Shown here piece after piece: positions 1 through 10,316 of a stretch of 53,112 nt of DNA; the stretch's first letter is position 1, and each line of letters starts with the position of its first letter. The notes under the pieces were generated by a model. The model did not search any database. It had not been told where the DNA came from and saw nothing but the letters and a program-made list of their open reading frames with translations. A program made the position numbers and the translations under genes. Origin of the DNA: CAYUQT01 sp964596165 (GTDB lineage Bacteria; Planctomycetota; Phycisphaerae; UBA1845; JAFGLZ01); contig CAZQTW010000046.1 in NCBI GenBank assembly GCA_964596165.1, forward strand, positions 1 through 53,112, in the 5' to 3' direction.

Positions 1-1020
1 GTCGACTGTTTTGTTCGCACCGCAGCCCGCGAAGTGATGGGTGTTGATCTCGGCGGTTTGGAACATCGTCTCGGTGTTGTGGTGGTCGAAAGGATACTGC
101 TTTCGGGCTACGTACAGGATCGGGGATTCGCGTACCAAGGGATTCGCCAGCAAGGCCTCTCGTCGAAGGCATTCGAAGTCGTTCAGGATCTCGAGTGCGC
201 GCCGAAGCGCGCCTTCGTCTTCCGCATCTAGCCCATGGGCAATTGCGGTCAGTCTCGGCTGCAGCATTCCGAGTCGGTTCCGGAATTCCGCCCCCCGCGC
301 ATAGCGATCGCCGAATGTGGCAACCAGGTCCTCCACGGCCTTCCTCAGCGGTTCAAGGCTCACATGTTCGAGCCTGTTCTTCAGTTCCCGGCGGACATCG
401 AGCGTTCTGAGAAGTGCTGTCGCTTTGTCAAAATGCTCCGCGGTAGCGGCCTTGTCGATTTGGCCGCTTGCCCTGAAGTCGTCGAACGTGATGTGTCCCC
501 ACCCAGCCACGCTTCTGTCGACCACCCGCAGGAATACCCTCTGGCCGACAAGGGACGGTGTGTCCCATAGGATCCGCTGCATCTTCTCACTGTTGGTCCC
601 CCGGCCTATCGCATGCTCGACGCCGTCGGTCGTACACAAGGCCACGTAGGTGTCGGGATGATTTCCCCCACCGACCAGCATCGTCATGTTGGGTCCGTTG
701 AGCACAAATACGGGCGACTCGACGACGCCGGTCATCTTGTCGTCCCCGTGACCATTCGCGAGTTCGAGGGTTGTGAGGAAATACCTGCCCTGCTTGTTAC
801 ACTTGACGTGCGGCTCATTGCGAAACATCTCTTTTCCGCACACGAGGCGATCGGACCGGCCCTCGACTATCCGCCATCCTTGAAGATCACCGGATTCAAA
901 ATCAAACCGGAGAACATCCGCACGGGCTTCCAGATGACCGGATGACACACACACACCCGTTACGGCGACCCAGAAGCACAGCCGACTTCGTCTTCTCCGA
1001 CCCATTCCCACCGGACCCAT
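1..1020 (-). CDS. Secreted protein, N-terminal 340 residues (hydrazine-synthase-alpha-like planctomycete family), cut by window edge
   Basis: An open minus-strand frame runs from an ATG at 1020 to the left edge without a stop, so the C-terminal part is missing. The first ~35 residues read as a signal peptide: an RRRR n-region, then a hydrophobic stretch ending near LEARA. Next comes a lectin-like beta-rich domain with the pieces FDFESGDLQGW, GVVESPVF, RVFLRVVD and GHITFDDF, then a charged helical segment. The last visible part contains ILYVARKQYPFDHHNTETMF, a motif I associate with large planctomycete secreted proteins related to the hydrazine synthase alpha middle domain, which continue into a beta-propeller. 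A GGGAG lies about 10 nt upstream of the ATG. The plus-strand frames here are shadows. The family call comes from memory of motifs. The role is unknown, and a hydrazine synthase activity is not implied. Confidence 0.7.
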   Translation of the reverse strand, partial: MGPVGMGRRRRSRLCFWVAVTGVCVSSGHLEARADVLRFDFESGDLQGWRIVEGRSDRLVCGKEMFRNEPHVKCNKQGRYFLTTLELANGHGDDKMTGVVESPVFVLNGPNMTMLVGGGNHPDTYVALCTTDGVEHAIGRGTNSEKMQRILWDTPSLVGQRVFLRVVDRSVAGWGHITFDDFRASGQIDKAATAEHFDKATALLRTLDVRRELKNRLEHVSLEPLRKAVEDLVATFGDRYARGAEFRNRLGMLQPRLTAIAHGLDAEDEGALRRALEILNDFECLRREALLANPLVRESPILYVARKQYPFDHHNTETMFQTAEINTHHFAGCGANKTVD

Positions 1021-1249
1021 TCGGATTCTCCCGTGCAACACCCCCACCAGCGCCGGATCATCATGCGATTCCTTGAGCAATCGCTTCCTTGCCCGTCGAT
1101 AGGCTAGCATACCGGCCGATCTACGACCAAGTGGTTCCGGGCCTCGCGGTGGAGCTTTTTCGAGGACTACGAGGTCGAAATCTTCGGATGTTTCGGTTCT
1201 ACTATCGGCACTGGCATCGCATTCCGCGGATTACGAAGGACTCCGCACC

Positions 1250-2428
1250 ATGACCCTAGCTGATCTCAAGGCACTCTATCTCCACACCTTATTGGAGGAT
1301 GTCGTTCCATGGTGGACGCGTCACGCCGTCGACGCCAATGGCGGAATCAATACATGTATCCGCGACGACGGCCGGCTCATATCGCGCGATCGGTGGAATT
1401 GGTCACAGTGGCGGGCGGTCTGGGTCTTCAGCAAGCTCTACAACTGTGTCGAGCCACGCCCCGAATGGCTCCAGGTCGCCAAAGGTATCTATGACTTTGT
1501 CACGGCGCATGGCCCGCTGGGCAACGGTCACTGGCCGCTCCTTCTCGACGCAGATGGTACGGTTAAGAAGGGCTACGAGAGCATCTACGTCGACGGCTTT
1601 GCCATCTATGGCCTTACGGAACTGTGGCGCGCAACCCATGACGATTCCGTTTTGGACCTTGCCATGCAGACGTTCCAGGCCGCCGAGCGCGACCTGAAAG
1701 GCGCTGTCCCCCCACCGGCATTTCCTTACCCGATACCGGCGGGGCGCCTGAACCATGGGATCAGCATGATCTTCTCGATGGTCTATCACGAACTCGCCGA
1801 GGTGTCGGGTGATCCGGGTGTGCGCGAGGCAGGCATTCAGTATCACCGGAGGGTCATGAATGCGTTCTTGCGGCCGGACCGCCGGTTGCTGCTTGAATGG
1901 CTGTCGTCGGACGGCAACGAATTACCACCGCCCGAGGGCACGGCCTGCGTTCCGGGGCACGCCATCGAATCGATGTGGTTTCAGATGCATATCGCCAAAT
2001 CATATGGCGACAGGGCCACGATCGATCGTGCCGTCGAAGCAATACGCATTCACCTCGAACGCGGCTGGGACCCCGAATACGGCGGCCTCTTTCTTGCGAT
2101 CGATGCCGACGGGCGCGACGTCGTGGGATGGCCCCATGCGGACAAGAAGCTTTGGTGGCCACACACCGAAGCCCTCTGTGGCACACTGCTGGCCTATGAA
2201 TACTGCCGGGAGGCTTGGTGTCTCGAGTGGCACGAGCACATCCGTCAGTGGAGCTATGACCACTTCCCCGTCGCAGAACACGGCGAGTGGCGGCAGAAAT
2301 TGGACCGTCGGGGCAACGAGGTAACGGAGACGCTGGTGCTTCCGGTCAAGGACCCATTCCACCTACCGAGGGCCCTGATGGTATGCATAGATGTGCTCGA
2401 CCGGCTCACGGCGCAGGGTCGATGCTGA
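1250..2428 (+). CDS. AGE family epimerase/isomerase (N-acylglucosamine 2-epimerase-like)
   Basis: A 392-residue protein of the usual length for the N-acylglucosamine 2-epimerase (AGE) superfamily, cytosolic (alpha/alpha)6-barrel sugar isomerases that act on N-acetylglucosamine, mannose or related sugars. Visible family features are RDRWNWSQWRAVWVFSKLYN in the first third, EYGGLF with a preceding W-D-P, and KKLWWPHTEAL near residues 300-310. The His and Trp residues of these segments line the active site in the family. There is no signal peptide. An AAGGA stands about 9 nt before the ATG. It sits between a secreted protein and a sulfatase, which suggests use of sugars released from a polymer, but the exact substrate cannot be read from the sequence. 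It is transcribed divergently from the gene at 1-1020 and convergently with the sulfatase. Confidence 0.88.
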   Translation: MTLADLKALYLHTLLEDVVPWWTRHAVDANGGINTCIRDDGRLISRDRWNWSQWRAVWVFSKLYNCVEPRPEWLQVAKGIYDFVTAHGPLGNGHWPLLLDADGTVKKGYESIYVDGFAIYGLTELWRATHDDSVLDLAMQTFQAAERDLKGAVPPPAFPYPIPAGRLNHGISMIFSMVYHELAEVSGDPGVREAGIQYHRRVMNAFLRPDRRLLLEWLSSDGNELPPPEGTACVPGHAIESMWFQMHIAKSYGDRATIDRAVEAIRIHLERGWDPEYGGLFLAIDADGRDVVGWPHADKKLWWPHTEALCGTLLAYEYCREAWCLEWHEHIRQWSYDHFPVAEHGEWRQKLDRRGNEVTETLVLPVKDPFHLPRALMVCIDVLDRLTAQGRC

Positions 2429-2655
2429 CAGGCCCGGTGTTCGCGAACGATTTCGCCGTGGCGTCCATGAGAGTGAATCATCTACTCTGTGCAAGTACTC
2501 AATGATGAACATCTACTTGAGGATTGCCGTCGGTGTCACACAACGGTAGTCTTCGCCGCGCTCAGTGCCATGCCTGAACGGGACGCATGATTACCTTCCC
2601 GAAGGCTTGCACGACCCGACATGCCGATTCCCTCTCCTGCCGAACTCAAGCAGGC

Positions 2656-4566
2656 TCACCACTTCTCCGATTGCGCCAAGGCGTGAGCAAGCACGCGGTT
2701 CACATACTGACCGGAACTCACCCTTGCTTCCTTCATCGCTTCGAGAACCGGCTGTGCCCTCGCATCAAGTCGGTCCAGGATGTCCGCCGCCTGCAATCTG
2801 ACCCATTCGTTTTCGTCCTTCAGCCCTTTTGCTAGGGTCGGCAGAGAATCCTGAACGAGCCCGAGTCGGCACAGACCCTCAGCGGCCGCCAGCCGAACGG
2901 TGGGTGATGAGTCACGCATTGCCTCTCTCAGGGAATCCTTCGCCCCGCCGGCCTTGTCGCCAAGGGCCACCAAACCCGTCGCTGCCCAGTAGCGCACCGC
3001 CGCATCGGGGTCATTCAGCATTTGAACCAGGCTGCCGATTGCGGCAGGCTCCAACCGCGACGCAAGATCCGCAGCGGCCATGATCCGCTCTTGAGGATAC
3101 ACGGCCGGGTCGTCTCGGACGGCCTGATACGGTGGCATCACACCGAATCGCGTCCGTAGATCGGCCTCGGGTAGGAATCCCAGATCGCGGGTCTCATTCA
3201 TCCAGCGCCGGAGCTCCCGCCTCATCCGTTGCAGGACGTCATGGTGCTTTGAATCGGAGGCAAGGTTCCTGATCTCCCACGGGTCGGCTTGCGTATCGTA
3301 CAGCTCTTCCGTCGGCTTGCTCTCGCTCATGAACAATCCGGGAGCGCCGGTCAATTTGCCTTCATCGGCGAGTCGCTCCCATACCTGCAGTGTGGGCATC
3401 TGCCGGGCGTAGTCCAGGTACTGCTCGCGGAACCACGGCCGATGCGGCATGTAGTTGCGAATGTACTTGTAGCGCTTGTCGCGGACGCACCGAAGCATAT
3501 CAGTCCGTTCATCCATACGATCGCGAAAACCATGGATGTACTCTCGTGCGTCCGTGGCCTGTCCACCTAGGAATGGCTTGCCCTGCATGTAGCCCGGCAC
3601 CTTGACGTTGGCCAGACTCAATACCGTGGGCCCGAAGTCCACAAAGCTCACCAGCCGGTCCGTCACCGAGCCGGGCTCACCGGCTGCCGGTTCCTCGTAC
3701 CGCTTGGGAAACCGAATGAGGAGTGGCACTCGAAGGCTTGAGTCGTAGAGCCATCGTTTGCTTCTGGGCATGCCGGCCCCGTGGTCCGAAAAGAAGAACA
3801 CGATCGTGTCGTCGACCAAACCGTCGTCTTCCAGTTCCTTCAGACGCCTTCCGACCTCCCGATCGACCACGGTGATCATGTCGTAATATCGGGCCCAGTC
3901 TTTGCGCACCTCCGCGGTATCCGGGTGATAGGGCGGCAAGGGAGCCTTCGCCGGATCGTGACGTTCCGCCGCTGTGAAATCAGCCGTTCGCTTGCGGTAC
4001 TCGCCGTCGGACATACGGATCTGGCTTTCGTGGCTCTGGGTGTAGTTGAAGACGGCGAAGAACGGCTGTCCCGATCGGCGATTCCGCCAGTGTGCTCGCG
4101 CGCTGCACTCATCCCATGAGGTCGGGGCGTGAACAAAGTTGTAATCCGTCTTGACGTTGTTCGTGCAATAGTACCCTGCGTGGCGGAGGAACTCGGAAAA
4201 ACACCGGATCTCGGATGGTAGTCGCCCCTCGCATCGCATGTGGTGCGTCCCGATAGAGCAGGCGTACGTCCCGGTAATCAGCGTCGACCGCGAGGGCGCG
4301 CAGACGCCGATGGGAGCAAACGCATTACCGTATCGCACGGATTGCACGGCCAGTCGATCCAGGCTTGGCGTAACCGCATAGGAGTCGCCGTAGCACCCCA
4401 GATTGGGGCTCATGTCTTCGCAGGTGAGCCACAAGATGTTTGGCCTGTCCGGCGTCCGGCCGGAGGCCCCTTGTGATGACCTGCTTTGCCCACACGTACC
4501 TGAGGCCGAAAGAACCAGGCTCAACCCCACAACGCACATGCATCCTCGGACGAACAAAGCGATCAT
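2656..4566 (-). CDS. Secreted sulfatase with C-terminal HEAT repeats
   Basis: A 636-residue sulfatase of the alkaline phosphatase fold. It hydrolyses sulfate esters, probably on a polysaccharide, outside the cytoplasm. I start it at the ATG at 4566 (AAGGTG 8 nt upstream) because this gives a signal peptide (MIALFVRGCMCVVGLSLVLS); the longer frame adds 30 arginine-rich residues. NILWLTCEDMSPNLGCYG carries metal-binding acids. C89-APSR is the Cys-type signature whose cysteine becomes formylglycine, so a maturase elsewhere in the genome is needed. SDHGAGMPRSKRWLYDSSLR holds further metal and substrate residues. Residues ~506-636 form about four HEAT-like helical repeats (DAAVRYWAATGLVALGD, SPTVRLAAAEGLCRLG, NEWVRLQAADILDRL), probably for binding. 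Sulfatase-HEAT fusions are known from planctomycetes. The substrate is not determinable from sequence. Confidence 0.93.
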   Translation of the reverse strand: MIALFVRGCMCVVGLSLVLSASGTCGQSRSSQGASGRTPDRPNILWLTCEDMSPNLGCYGDSYAVTPSLDRLAVQSVRYGNAFAPIGVCAPSRSTLITGTYACSIGTHHMRCEGRLPSEIRCFSEFLRHAGYYCTNNVKTDYNFVHAPTSWDECSARAHWRNRRSGQPFFAVFNYTQSHESQIRMSDGEYRKRTADFTAAERHDPAKAPLPPYHPDTAEVRKDWARYYDMITVVDREVGRRLKELEDDGLVDDTIVFFFSDHGAGMPRSKRWLYDSSLRVPLLIRFPKRYEEPAAGEPGSVTDRLVSFVDFGPTVLSLANVKVPGYMQGKPFLGGQATDAREYIHGFRDRMDERTDMLRCVRDKRYKYIRNYMPHRPWFREQYLDYARQMPTLQVWERLADEGKLTGAPGLFMSESKPTEELYDTQADPWEIRNLASDSKHHDVLQRMRRELRRWMNETRDLGFLPEADLRTRFGVMPPYQAVRDDPAVYPQERIMAAADLASRLEPAAIGSLVQMLNDPDAAVRYWAATGLVALGDKAGGAKDSLREAMRDSSPTVRLAAAEGLCRLGLVQDSLPTLAKGLKDENEWVRLQAADILDRLDARAQPVLEAMKEARVSSGQYVNRVLAHALAQSEKW

Positions 4567-4728
4567 GGGATCACCTTCCTCATTGCGAACGCGTCGGCGC
4601 CGGCAACGACAGCGCCTCACCCAACCCCCCCCTTCCGTCCGCCCTTTCGGTCGCATTCTCTCAGTTGGAGTGTGGGGCGTCCATACCTCGCGATACCGGA
4701 CATACTGCTGCCGGCCACAAGCCTCTGA

Positions 4729-6579
4729 CTATCGTGCTCTGCTTGCGGGAAGACTCGCTGCTGGCTTGACGCCCGCCAGTTGCCTGCCGTCTTTCGTGAA
4801 CCGGATCTTCTGACCCAACTCCGGCTTCCAACGATAGGGCCGACCGCCGATGGAGAGATGGTAGAAGAAGTATCGAGGAGAACTCACCGTTTCACGGAAT
4901 CGAACGTCCAGGACGATCGGCCGGCCGGCCTCGGTGGCAACCACAGATATTACGTACTCCGGCATTCGGAATTGCTTCCCAGGTTGGAAGACCGTGTCAA
5001 CAGGGAGGGCGCATTGAGCGTACGTAGTAAGGAATGGCTCACCGACCGATCGTAGCCTCAGGGTGTCCTCTTGGACCACCTCGAAGTCGACGTCCCAGGC
5101 ATCACAGAGTAGTTCGAATCTTGGCGTGTCATGGGGACCCAGAATGAAGCGCGCCCGGTCTTGCGTCCAAGAAGTCTGCACCCCCATGGAGTTGGCAACA
5201 ATGAAGGCTACCGGTCCCGCAGTTCCCGAAGCTTGGGCCATCTCGGCCGCCATCATCTCCATGTCGGCCCGCGCCTTTGTCTCCCATTCCACAAAGAGAA
5301 CCACAGCTCCCAACGAGGCGGGAATCGTACAGCCAATCAGGAGGACGGCCGGGAAATAGCGTCGCAGGCATCGTGATACCCATCGCGACCGGTCATAATC
5401 GCCTCGGAGCCACACTGCTCCGAGACAGGCCAATCCAAACCCGGGCAGCATCAGCAACCGAGAATCCGGGATGGTGCACGACAGCACGGGAAGGAAGATC
5501 AGAACCCAGCCCAGGAACAGGGGCAAGCATCGATCGGTTCGGTGACGACGGATCAGGAACGTAAGGATGATGGCCGCAAACGAAACACCCAGAAACGTCA
5601 TGATCACCAGGGGGCGCCGGTCGGCCGGGTTCAGGTAGAACATCGCCGGATTGATCGGCAAGGGCCATCCAATGAAGAAGGACAGCATGCGGAGGGGCGC
5701 TTGCGTGGCGTACTCGAGGGGGCGCCGAATCGGATCCAGCATAAACGTGGCATTCGTAACCAGTCCGGCCCGCGCGCGTGTGAGAAACCATATGGCGGTG
5801 ACAACCAACAGCACGCCGATGATCGCGACGGCCCTTTTGTCCCCGCCCGAGCGCCCGAATGGCGAATCTCCCGTACGAACCATCAGCCAGAGCAGGACGA
5901 ACCCAACGGCAATGGGTGCTGCAGCCTCCTTCGACAGATACGCCGTCAGACAGCCAAGGATGCTGACAGGAACCCACGCCGCCGTCCCCCCCTTCACGAA
6001 TCTCAGGCCCGCCAGCATCGCCACCAGTGATGCCAGGACCGCAAGCAAGTCGCATCGAGCGGTGACAAAGAGGATCGTGAACCCATGCCCGGCAGCCACC
6101 GCATAGAGCAGCGCCCCCCAACGGGCCAGTCGCTCACTGACCTGAACGGTTCTAAAGAGCTCCAAGAGAAGCCATAGGCACAGCACGTAGACCAGGAGGG
6201 ACGTCAAGTGGTATCCGATCCGGGAACGCCGCCACAACAGGAAGTCTAGATACAGACTCCACTCGGCGACGGGGCGCAAGAGTTGTCCACGAACTGCGTC
6301 GGATGCCCACCACGGTTGATAACCGGCTTTGCGCTCGGCAGCGATCTTGTCTGCCGACGTGAAGAAGCCGTAGAGGTCCAGACGATCGCGCCCACCGGCC
6401 CGATATTCCTCCATCACGCGGATCGCGCGATAATCATCTACGAAGAACGGAACGTCCAGCCACGGCGCGTATAGGCAAACGGCTACACTGGCCAGGACAA
6501 GTCGCGGGTATCGGAATCCTTCGTACCAAGTCGCAATGCGGCTGAGCAGGCCCTTGCGAGTCTCCGTCGGCGCGTCCAC
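4729..6579 (-). CDS. Polytopic membrane protein, GT-C (PMT-like) glycosyltransferase candidate
   Basis: A 616-residue protein with a GTG start preceded by a purine-rich GAGGGGG. About ten hydrophobic segments lie between residues 25 and 420, followed by a ~190-residue soluble C-terminal domain. The first external loop contains FFVDDYRAI, an acidic pair placed as in GT-C glycosyltransferases (PMT/ArnT type) that move sugars from lipid-linked donors on the outer face of the membrane. LLRPVAEWSLYLDFLLWR follows in the same loop, as in the large group of bacterial membrane proteins annotated as O-GlcNAc-transferase-like or PMT-like. The C-terminal domain has no motif I recognise. It lies between the sulfatase and the heparinase on the same strand, with a gap of 162 bp to the sulfatase. 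The glycosyltransferase role is inferred from topology and the DD motif only. Confidence 0.65.
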   Translation of the reverse strand: MDAPTETRKGLLSRIATWYEGFRYPRLVLASVAVCLYAPWLDVPFFVDDYRAIRVMEEYRAGGRDRLDLYGFFTSADKIAAERKAGYQPWWASDAVRGQLLRPVAEWSLYLDFLLWRRSRIGYHLTSLLVYVLCLWLLLELFRTVQVSERLARWGALLYAVAAGHGFTILFVTARCDLLAVLASLVAMLAGLRFVKGGTAAWVPVSILGCLTAYLSKEAAAPIAVGFVLLWLMVRTGDSPFGRSGGDKRAVAIIGVLLVVTAIWFLTRARAGLVTNATFMLDPIRRPLEYATQAPLRMLSFFIGWPLPINPAMFYLNPADRRPLVIMTFLGVSFAAIILTFLIRRHRTDRCLPLFLGWVLIFLPVLSCTIPDSRLLMLPGFGLACLGAVWLRGDYDRSRWVSRCLRRYFPAVLLIGCTIPASLGAVVLFVEWETKARADMEMMAAEMAQASGTAGPVAFIVANSMGVQTSWTQDRARFILGPHDTPRFELLCDAWDVDFEVVQEDTLRLRSVGEPFLTTYAQCALPVDTVFQPGKQFRMPEYVISVVATEAGRPIVLDVRFRETVSSPRYFFYHLSIGGRPYRWKPELGQKIRFTKDGRQLAGVKPAASLPASRAR

Positions 6580-6847
6580 TTTGCCGCCCCCTCACTTCGT
6601 GCCACGGCAAAGGGTGTCACCCCCGTCCGAAGGCAAATCACTGATCGTTTGCGCTATTTCATGTACCCGTTCCCAGGACGGTAGGCCACTGGGACGAGGC
6701 GGTCGGCCCATCTCCATGCAACGCGTGTTCCTCAGGCTAGGCACGCCAAGCCGAACAGACCGTTTCATGCTGCCACCTCAGTATACGAACCACGGGTGCA
6801 CAAAGCCATGCTGCCGGGATCGTACGCCCCTGCGTGAATCGGTACCT

Positions 6848-9800
6848 TCACGGGACCTCCCACCGAACGCTGGACTCCCCCGACGGGGGTAGCGCGGATC
6901 GAGGTATTTGCCCACCAGTCGCCGGCGCCTCGGTTCCGGTCTTGTCCACATATCTAAGTCTGATGCCCGGAGGTGGGGCGATCACAACGTCCGCGTTCGT
7001 TTGGAGCGTCGCTTGTCCTTTTCCGGTTACCGCAAATGCCAGCCGGTGGTGAACCGTGACGGTATCGCCGGCCTGTACATCGTGGTATCGAAATACCTGT
7101 CCGGGTGAGAATCCTGCCGTTGAATCCACCCGGATTCGAAGGCACACGGCCTCATCCAGACGGATGTCACGTATTGTCGTCGAGGCACGCCCATCATCGG
7201 TACTCAGCCGCTTGCCTCGGAAGAACCCGGACGACCCCTTGCGTGTGACGGATCGTGCGTATTCATGCGGGACCTTGGTCGTAAGCGTGTGGCCGTCCGG
7301 AACCGAATGGACCACCCCGATGCCCAACGAGGTGTCAGCCTGTTCGACCACGAGCGTTGTCCCTACGACCCCATCGATCGTGTAGGCCGTATTGCGGGAA
7401 TAGGCCGGGTTTTCCACCCAGAGGGCGTCGGCTTTGTACCGACCGTCCGCAGGCCAGGCGCTGTCGATCAGAATCTTGGAGACACCTACGGACGGGTGCT
7501 CAACAACAACACCGGACCGCGAGGGGCTATCCATCGTGAAGGTCCACCCAGCGGCGTTCAAGCGTCGACCGTTCACCAGCTCCGCCGAAACAAGATCCGG
7601 TCCGGCCAGCCTCGCCCTGCCAATCGCGCCCTCAACGGAGATCTTCGCCTCCCCGCAGCAACCGGTCACGGTTGACTCCGCCGATGGACTCAGACACCAC
7701 AGATCACGGTGTCCGTTCCGCAAATCGACCGCCAGTGCAACGGATGCCAGGGCGCCGGACGGTTCTCCACCGATCCGGCGAACGGATGTGACTGGGGACC
7801 CATCGCGATCAGAGTACCCTTGCCAGACAGACACAAAGCACGATGAAAGCCCGGCGCCTTGACGTCGTCTGATCACATGGCGCGCCTTGGGAAACTTCGG
7901 GTAGAGCCCCGGCGCAACGGCCGTCACGATTTCCGTGCCGGGGTTGTGCAAGGCAGTCAGTCGGAATTGAGTCCTGTCCGCATCGCCGAACAACCAAGTC
8001 GCCGACCAATCGCGATCGCTCACGGTTCTCGCCGGTTGCATCAGGAACCCGTAACCGTTTCCGGGCGGCGGATTCCAATAAGGCTTATTTGCGTGACCCT
8101 TCATGTCGCCGTCGTTGAGCTGCAGATCACCCCAGTTCCGATCCTTGCCCGCCAGACTTCCCCCCTCAGGTTGGCCGGGAGTCAGTCCGTCAAACGTGAC
8201 CTCAGTCGAGAGTGCGTGCAGTGGCAGATCGTGCTTCTGTCCGCCGTTCACTCGAAACACATCGACGGCATAACGGTCGGCCAGGGCGATCAATCGACGA
8301 TAGACATCAACGCCCGCATGGGCATAAGCCGTCGACGATCCTTCAGCAATCCTAATCCCGGCCAGGTCGGCGAAATGGTGCAACGATCCACCGAAGGTCC
8401 CATCGCCTTGCGATTTCTCGTCCACTACGACCGTATTGTGGCTGACCGTCTGCTTCGCCCATCCGACCTGCGTGTGCGTGCTGCCGAGACTGTATCCCAC
8501 GTCGTAGGTCATCTCATAACCCTGAGCGAAGTAGTTCACGTTGAGATCGTCCAGATGTCCGTGAACGAGCGAGGGACCGAATCGAAGAACAGCACCATGC
8601 GCCTCCGCCCCCTGGCCGGTCCTGAGCACGACCACCCCCTGCTGACCGCAGAAGAATGACCCATCAAGGTACCGCTTCATTCGATCGGTAAGCACTCCCG
8701 CCTTCGAACCGCCGTCAATTCCGTGAAAGACGCGCCATTCCAGAAGGTCTTGCATGCGCTTGTCGGCCTCCGGATCGCGCGATCGCAAATGGGCCAACAA
8801 CGTCGCGTATTCGGTTCTCTTGCGAGGGTCGGACAGTCTGGTGGCCAAGTATTCGGTGTATCGGCAATCCCAGATCGTCGGCGGGTTGTATGGAAGAGTC
8901 CTCCGCGTCAACGCCGGCGCCATGTCGCCGTAGGGCGCGTCGATGCCCAGTACCACCGTGGCCATTTGAGGCAGGAAATTGAATGCCTCGAACCTTGGGT
9001 CATCGTAGAGGTTCAGGCCCTTTGGAAACACGCTTCCCCGATAGTTGAGGAGTGGTTCCGAGAAGGTCAGGTAGAGGTTTCGAGTATGCAGGCTATAGCT
9101 GGGCGACGTTTCGAAATAGCGTCCATCGCGGTCGACATTGTTGGCCAACATCGTGCGGATGCCATAGGGACCGTCCACAGGCCACCTGATGTACTCAGGA
9201 ATTCCGAGAACCACCCCTACCGCCAAGACACCCCGGAGGTAGTCGGCCTCGCCGTTGCTCAGCCCCCCGGTCTTCACCGATTGATCGTAGCAGTACTTTG
9301 CACCGTTGAGCAACAGGTTCTGTTCAATGTTCTGACGTCGGGTAAGGCCCGGTCGTAACGAAGGCTCATCCAAAGCCGTATGATCGAAGATGCGATCATA
9401 AATGTCGACGAATTGCACCAGGGCCCTGGCCACCTGGTACCAGGGACGGTTCAGGCGGCCGCTGGGCGGATTCGACGGGTAGTCCCACGATCCCTTGTCG
9501 CATGAAGGGTAGATCCTCGCGATTTCGTCCAGGATGACGGCCGCCAGCCTGCCGGCCTTCTGATCCCGCTCAAGGAGGTACAGACACGAACTGGGCTTGG
9601 CAATCTTGAAGATAAGAGTCTCGACGACCCAGGCGTTGTAGGACCCCACAAAGTAGTGAACCCGCCCATCCTTGCCCCGATATCCTGTGCCGGGATCCGG
9701 GTGGTCCTTGTCGGGCAAGACGTGCCCATTCGCACAGGTCACGTGCCCCGGATTCTCGAACGATGCTTTCGCCCCACCCCAGGTGCCCCATGACGCAGCG

Positions 9801-10078
9801 CAGATCGGGCAGCCCGTGAACCCATATGCAAAGCATGCCCCCTCGCCCGGCATTACTGCATGAACCCAGGCTTCGTCTTTCTTCGACCATTCGCGCACCG
9901 ACCTACTTACCCCTTCATACCATGCCTTGGCCCAATCTTCGGTCCGGATTCGTTGCCGAGCTCGGGCAACGTCCACGGGGGTTGCCGCTACTGTGGGGTG
10001 ACGTGTAGCCCCCTCCATGGTCAGCTTCGGCTCGGTTGTGGTACACGCAACAAGTACTGCCGAAAGAAGGCCCATCAT
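6848..10078 (-). CDS. Heparinase II/III family lipoprotein (uronate-polysaccharide lyase)
   Basis: A 1076-residue candidate polysaccharide lyase that would cleave uronic-acid-containing chains by beta-elimination. The N-terminus MMGLLSAVLVAC has a lipobox (LVAC, Cys12), predicting a lipid-anchored exported enzyme; no upstream in-frame start exists before a stop. An (alpha/alpha)-toroid region follows (~150-450) with the segment FETSPSYSLHTRN (~322-334), which can supply a catalytic Tyr/His. The C-terminal beta-sheet domain contains HGHLDD (506-511) and QTVSHNTVVVDE (~543-554), both typical of the heparinase II/III family. Cysteines at ~82, 90, 93 and 115 (GCPIC and VTCANG) suggest a small metal site. 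It is longer than most members, with extra beta domains after ~700. Neighbours (sulfatase, KDPG aldolase) fit a sulfated or uronate-rich glycan. The substrate is unknown. Confidence 0.87.
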   Translation of the reverse strand: MMGLLSAVLVACTTTEPKLTMEGATRHPTVAATPVDVARARQRIRTEDWAKAWYEGVSRSVREWSKKDEAWVHAVMPGEGACFAYGFTGCPICAASWGTWGGAKASFENPGHVTCANGHVLPDKDHPDPGTGYRGKDGRVHYFVGSYNAWVVETLIFKIAKPSSCLYLLERDQKAGRLAAVILDEIARIYPSCDKGSWDYPSNPPSGRLNRPWYQVARALVQFVDIYDRIFDHTALDEPSLRPGLTRRQNIEQNLLLNGAKYCYDQSVKTGGLSNGEADYLRGVLAVGVVLGIPEYIRWPVDGPYGIRTMLANNVDRDGRYFETSPSYSLHTRNLYLTFSEPLLNYRGSVFPKGLNLYDDPRFEAFNFLPQMATVVLGIDAPYGDMAPALTRRTLPYNPPTIWDCRYTEYLATRLSDPRKRTEYATLLAHLRSRDPEADKRMQDLLEWRVFHGIDGGSKAGVLTDRMKRYLDGSFFCGQQGVVVLRTGQGAEAHGAVLRFGPSLVHGHLDDLNVNYFAQGYEMTYDVGYSLGSTHTQVGWAKQTVSHNTVVVDEKSQGDGTFGGSLHHFADLAGIRIAEGSSTAYAHAGVDVYRRLIALADRYAVDVFRVNGGQKHDLPLHALSTEVTFDGLTPGQPEGGSLAGKDRNWGDLQLNDGDMKGHANKPYWNPPPGNGYGFLMQPARTVSDRDWSATWLFGDADRTQFRLTALHNPGTEIVTAVAPGLYPKFPKARHVIRRRQGAGLSSCFVSVWQGYSDRDGSPVTSVRRIGGEPSGALASVALAVDLRNGHRDLWCLSPSAESTVTGCCGEAKISVEGAIGRARLAGPDLVSAELVNGRRLNAAGWTFTMDSPSRSGVVVEHPSVGVSKILIDSAWPADGRYKADALWVENPAYSRNTAYTIDGVVGTTLVVEQADTSLGIGVVHSVPDGHTLTTKVPHEYARSVTRKGSSGFFRGKRLSTDDGRASTTIRDIRLDEAVCLRIRVDSTAGFSPGQVFRYHDVQAGDTVTVHHRLAFAVTGKGQATLQTNADVVIAPPPGIRLRYVDKTGTEAPATGGQIPRSALPPSGESSVRWEVP

Positions 10079-10316
10079 GACCGTGCCTCCATCGCGGTGT
10101 GCTCCGCGAGAACTTGCACCGACTCACGTTCAGTGAACTTCATGTCATCCTGGTCTCGTGAGCACCCGCGATCAACGCCTCCTTGCGGTTTGACGGGCCC
10201 CTCGAACGCCCAGGGAGTCTTGAGGCATCAGGCGACGGTATCGACACCTCGCCAAAAACGTACCGATCCGCGACCCCAGAGGCAGACAATACTCCAACAC
10301 AATGATCGGACCGTGC

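Noticed and set aside
235..945. Plus-strand frames at the left edge
   Set aside because: The minus strand reads as a continuous secreted protein with known motifs; these are shadows.
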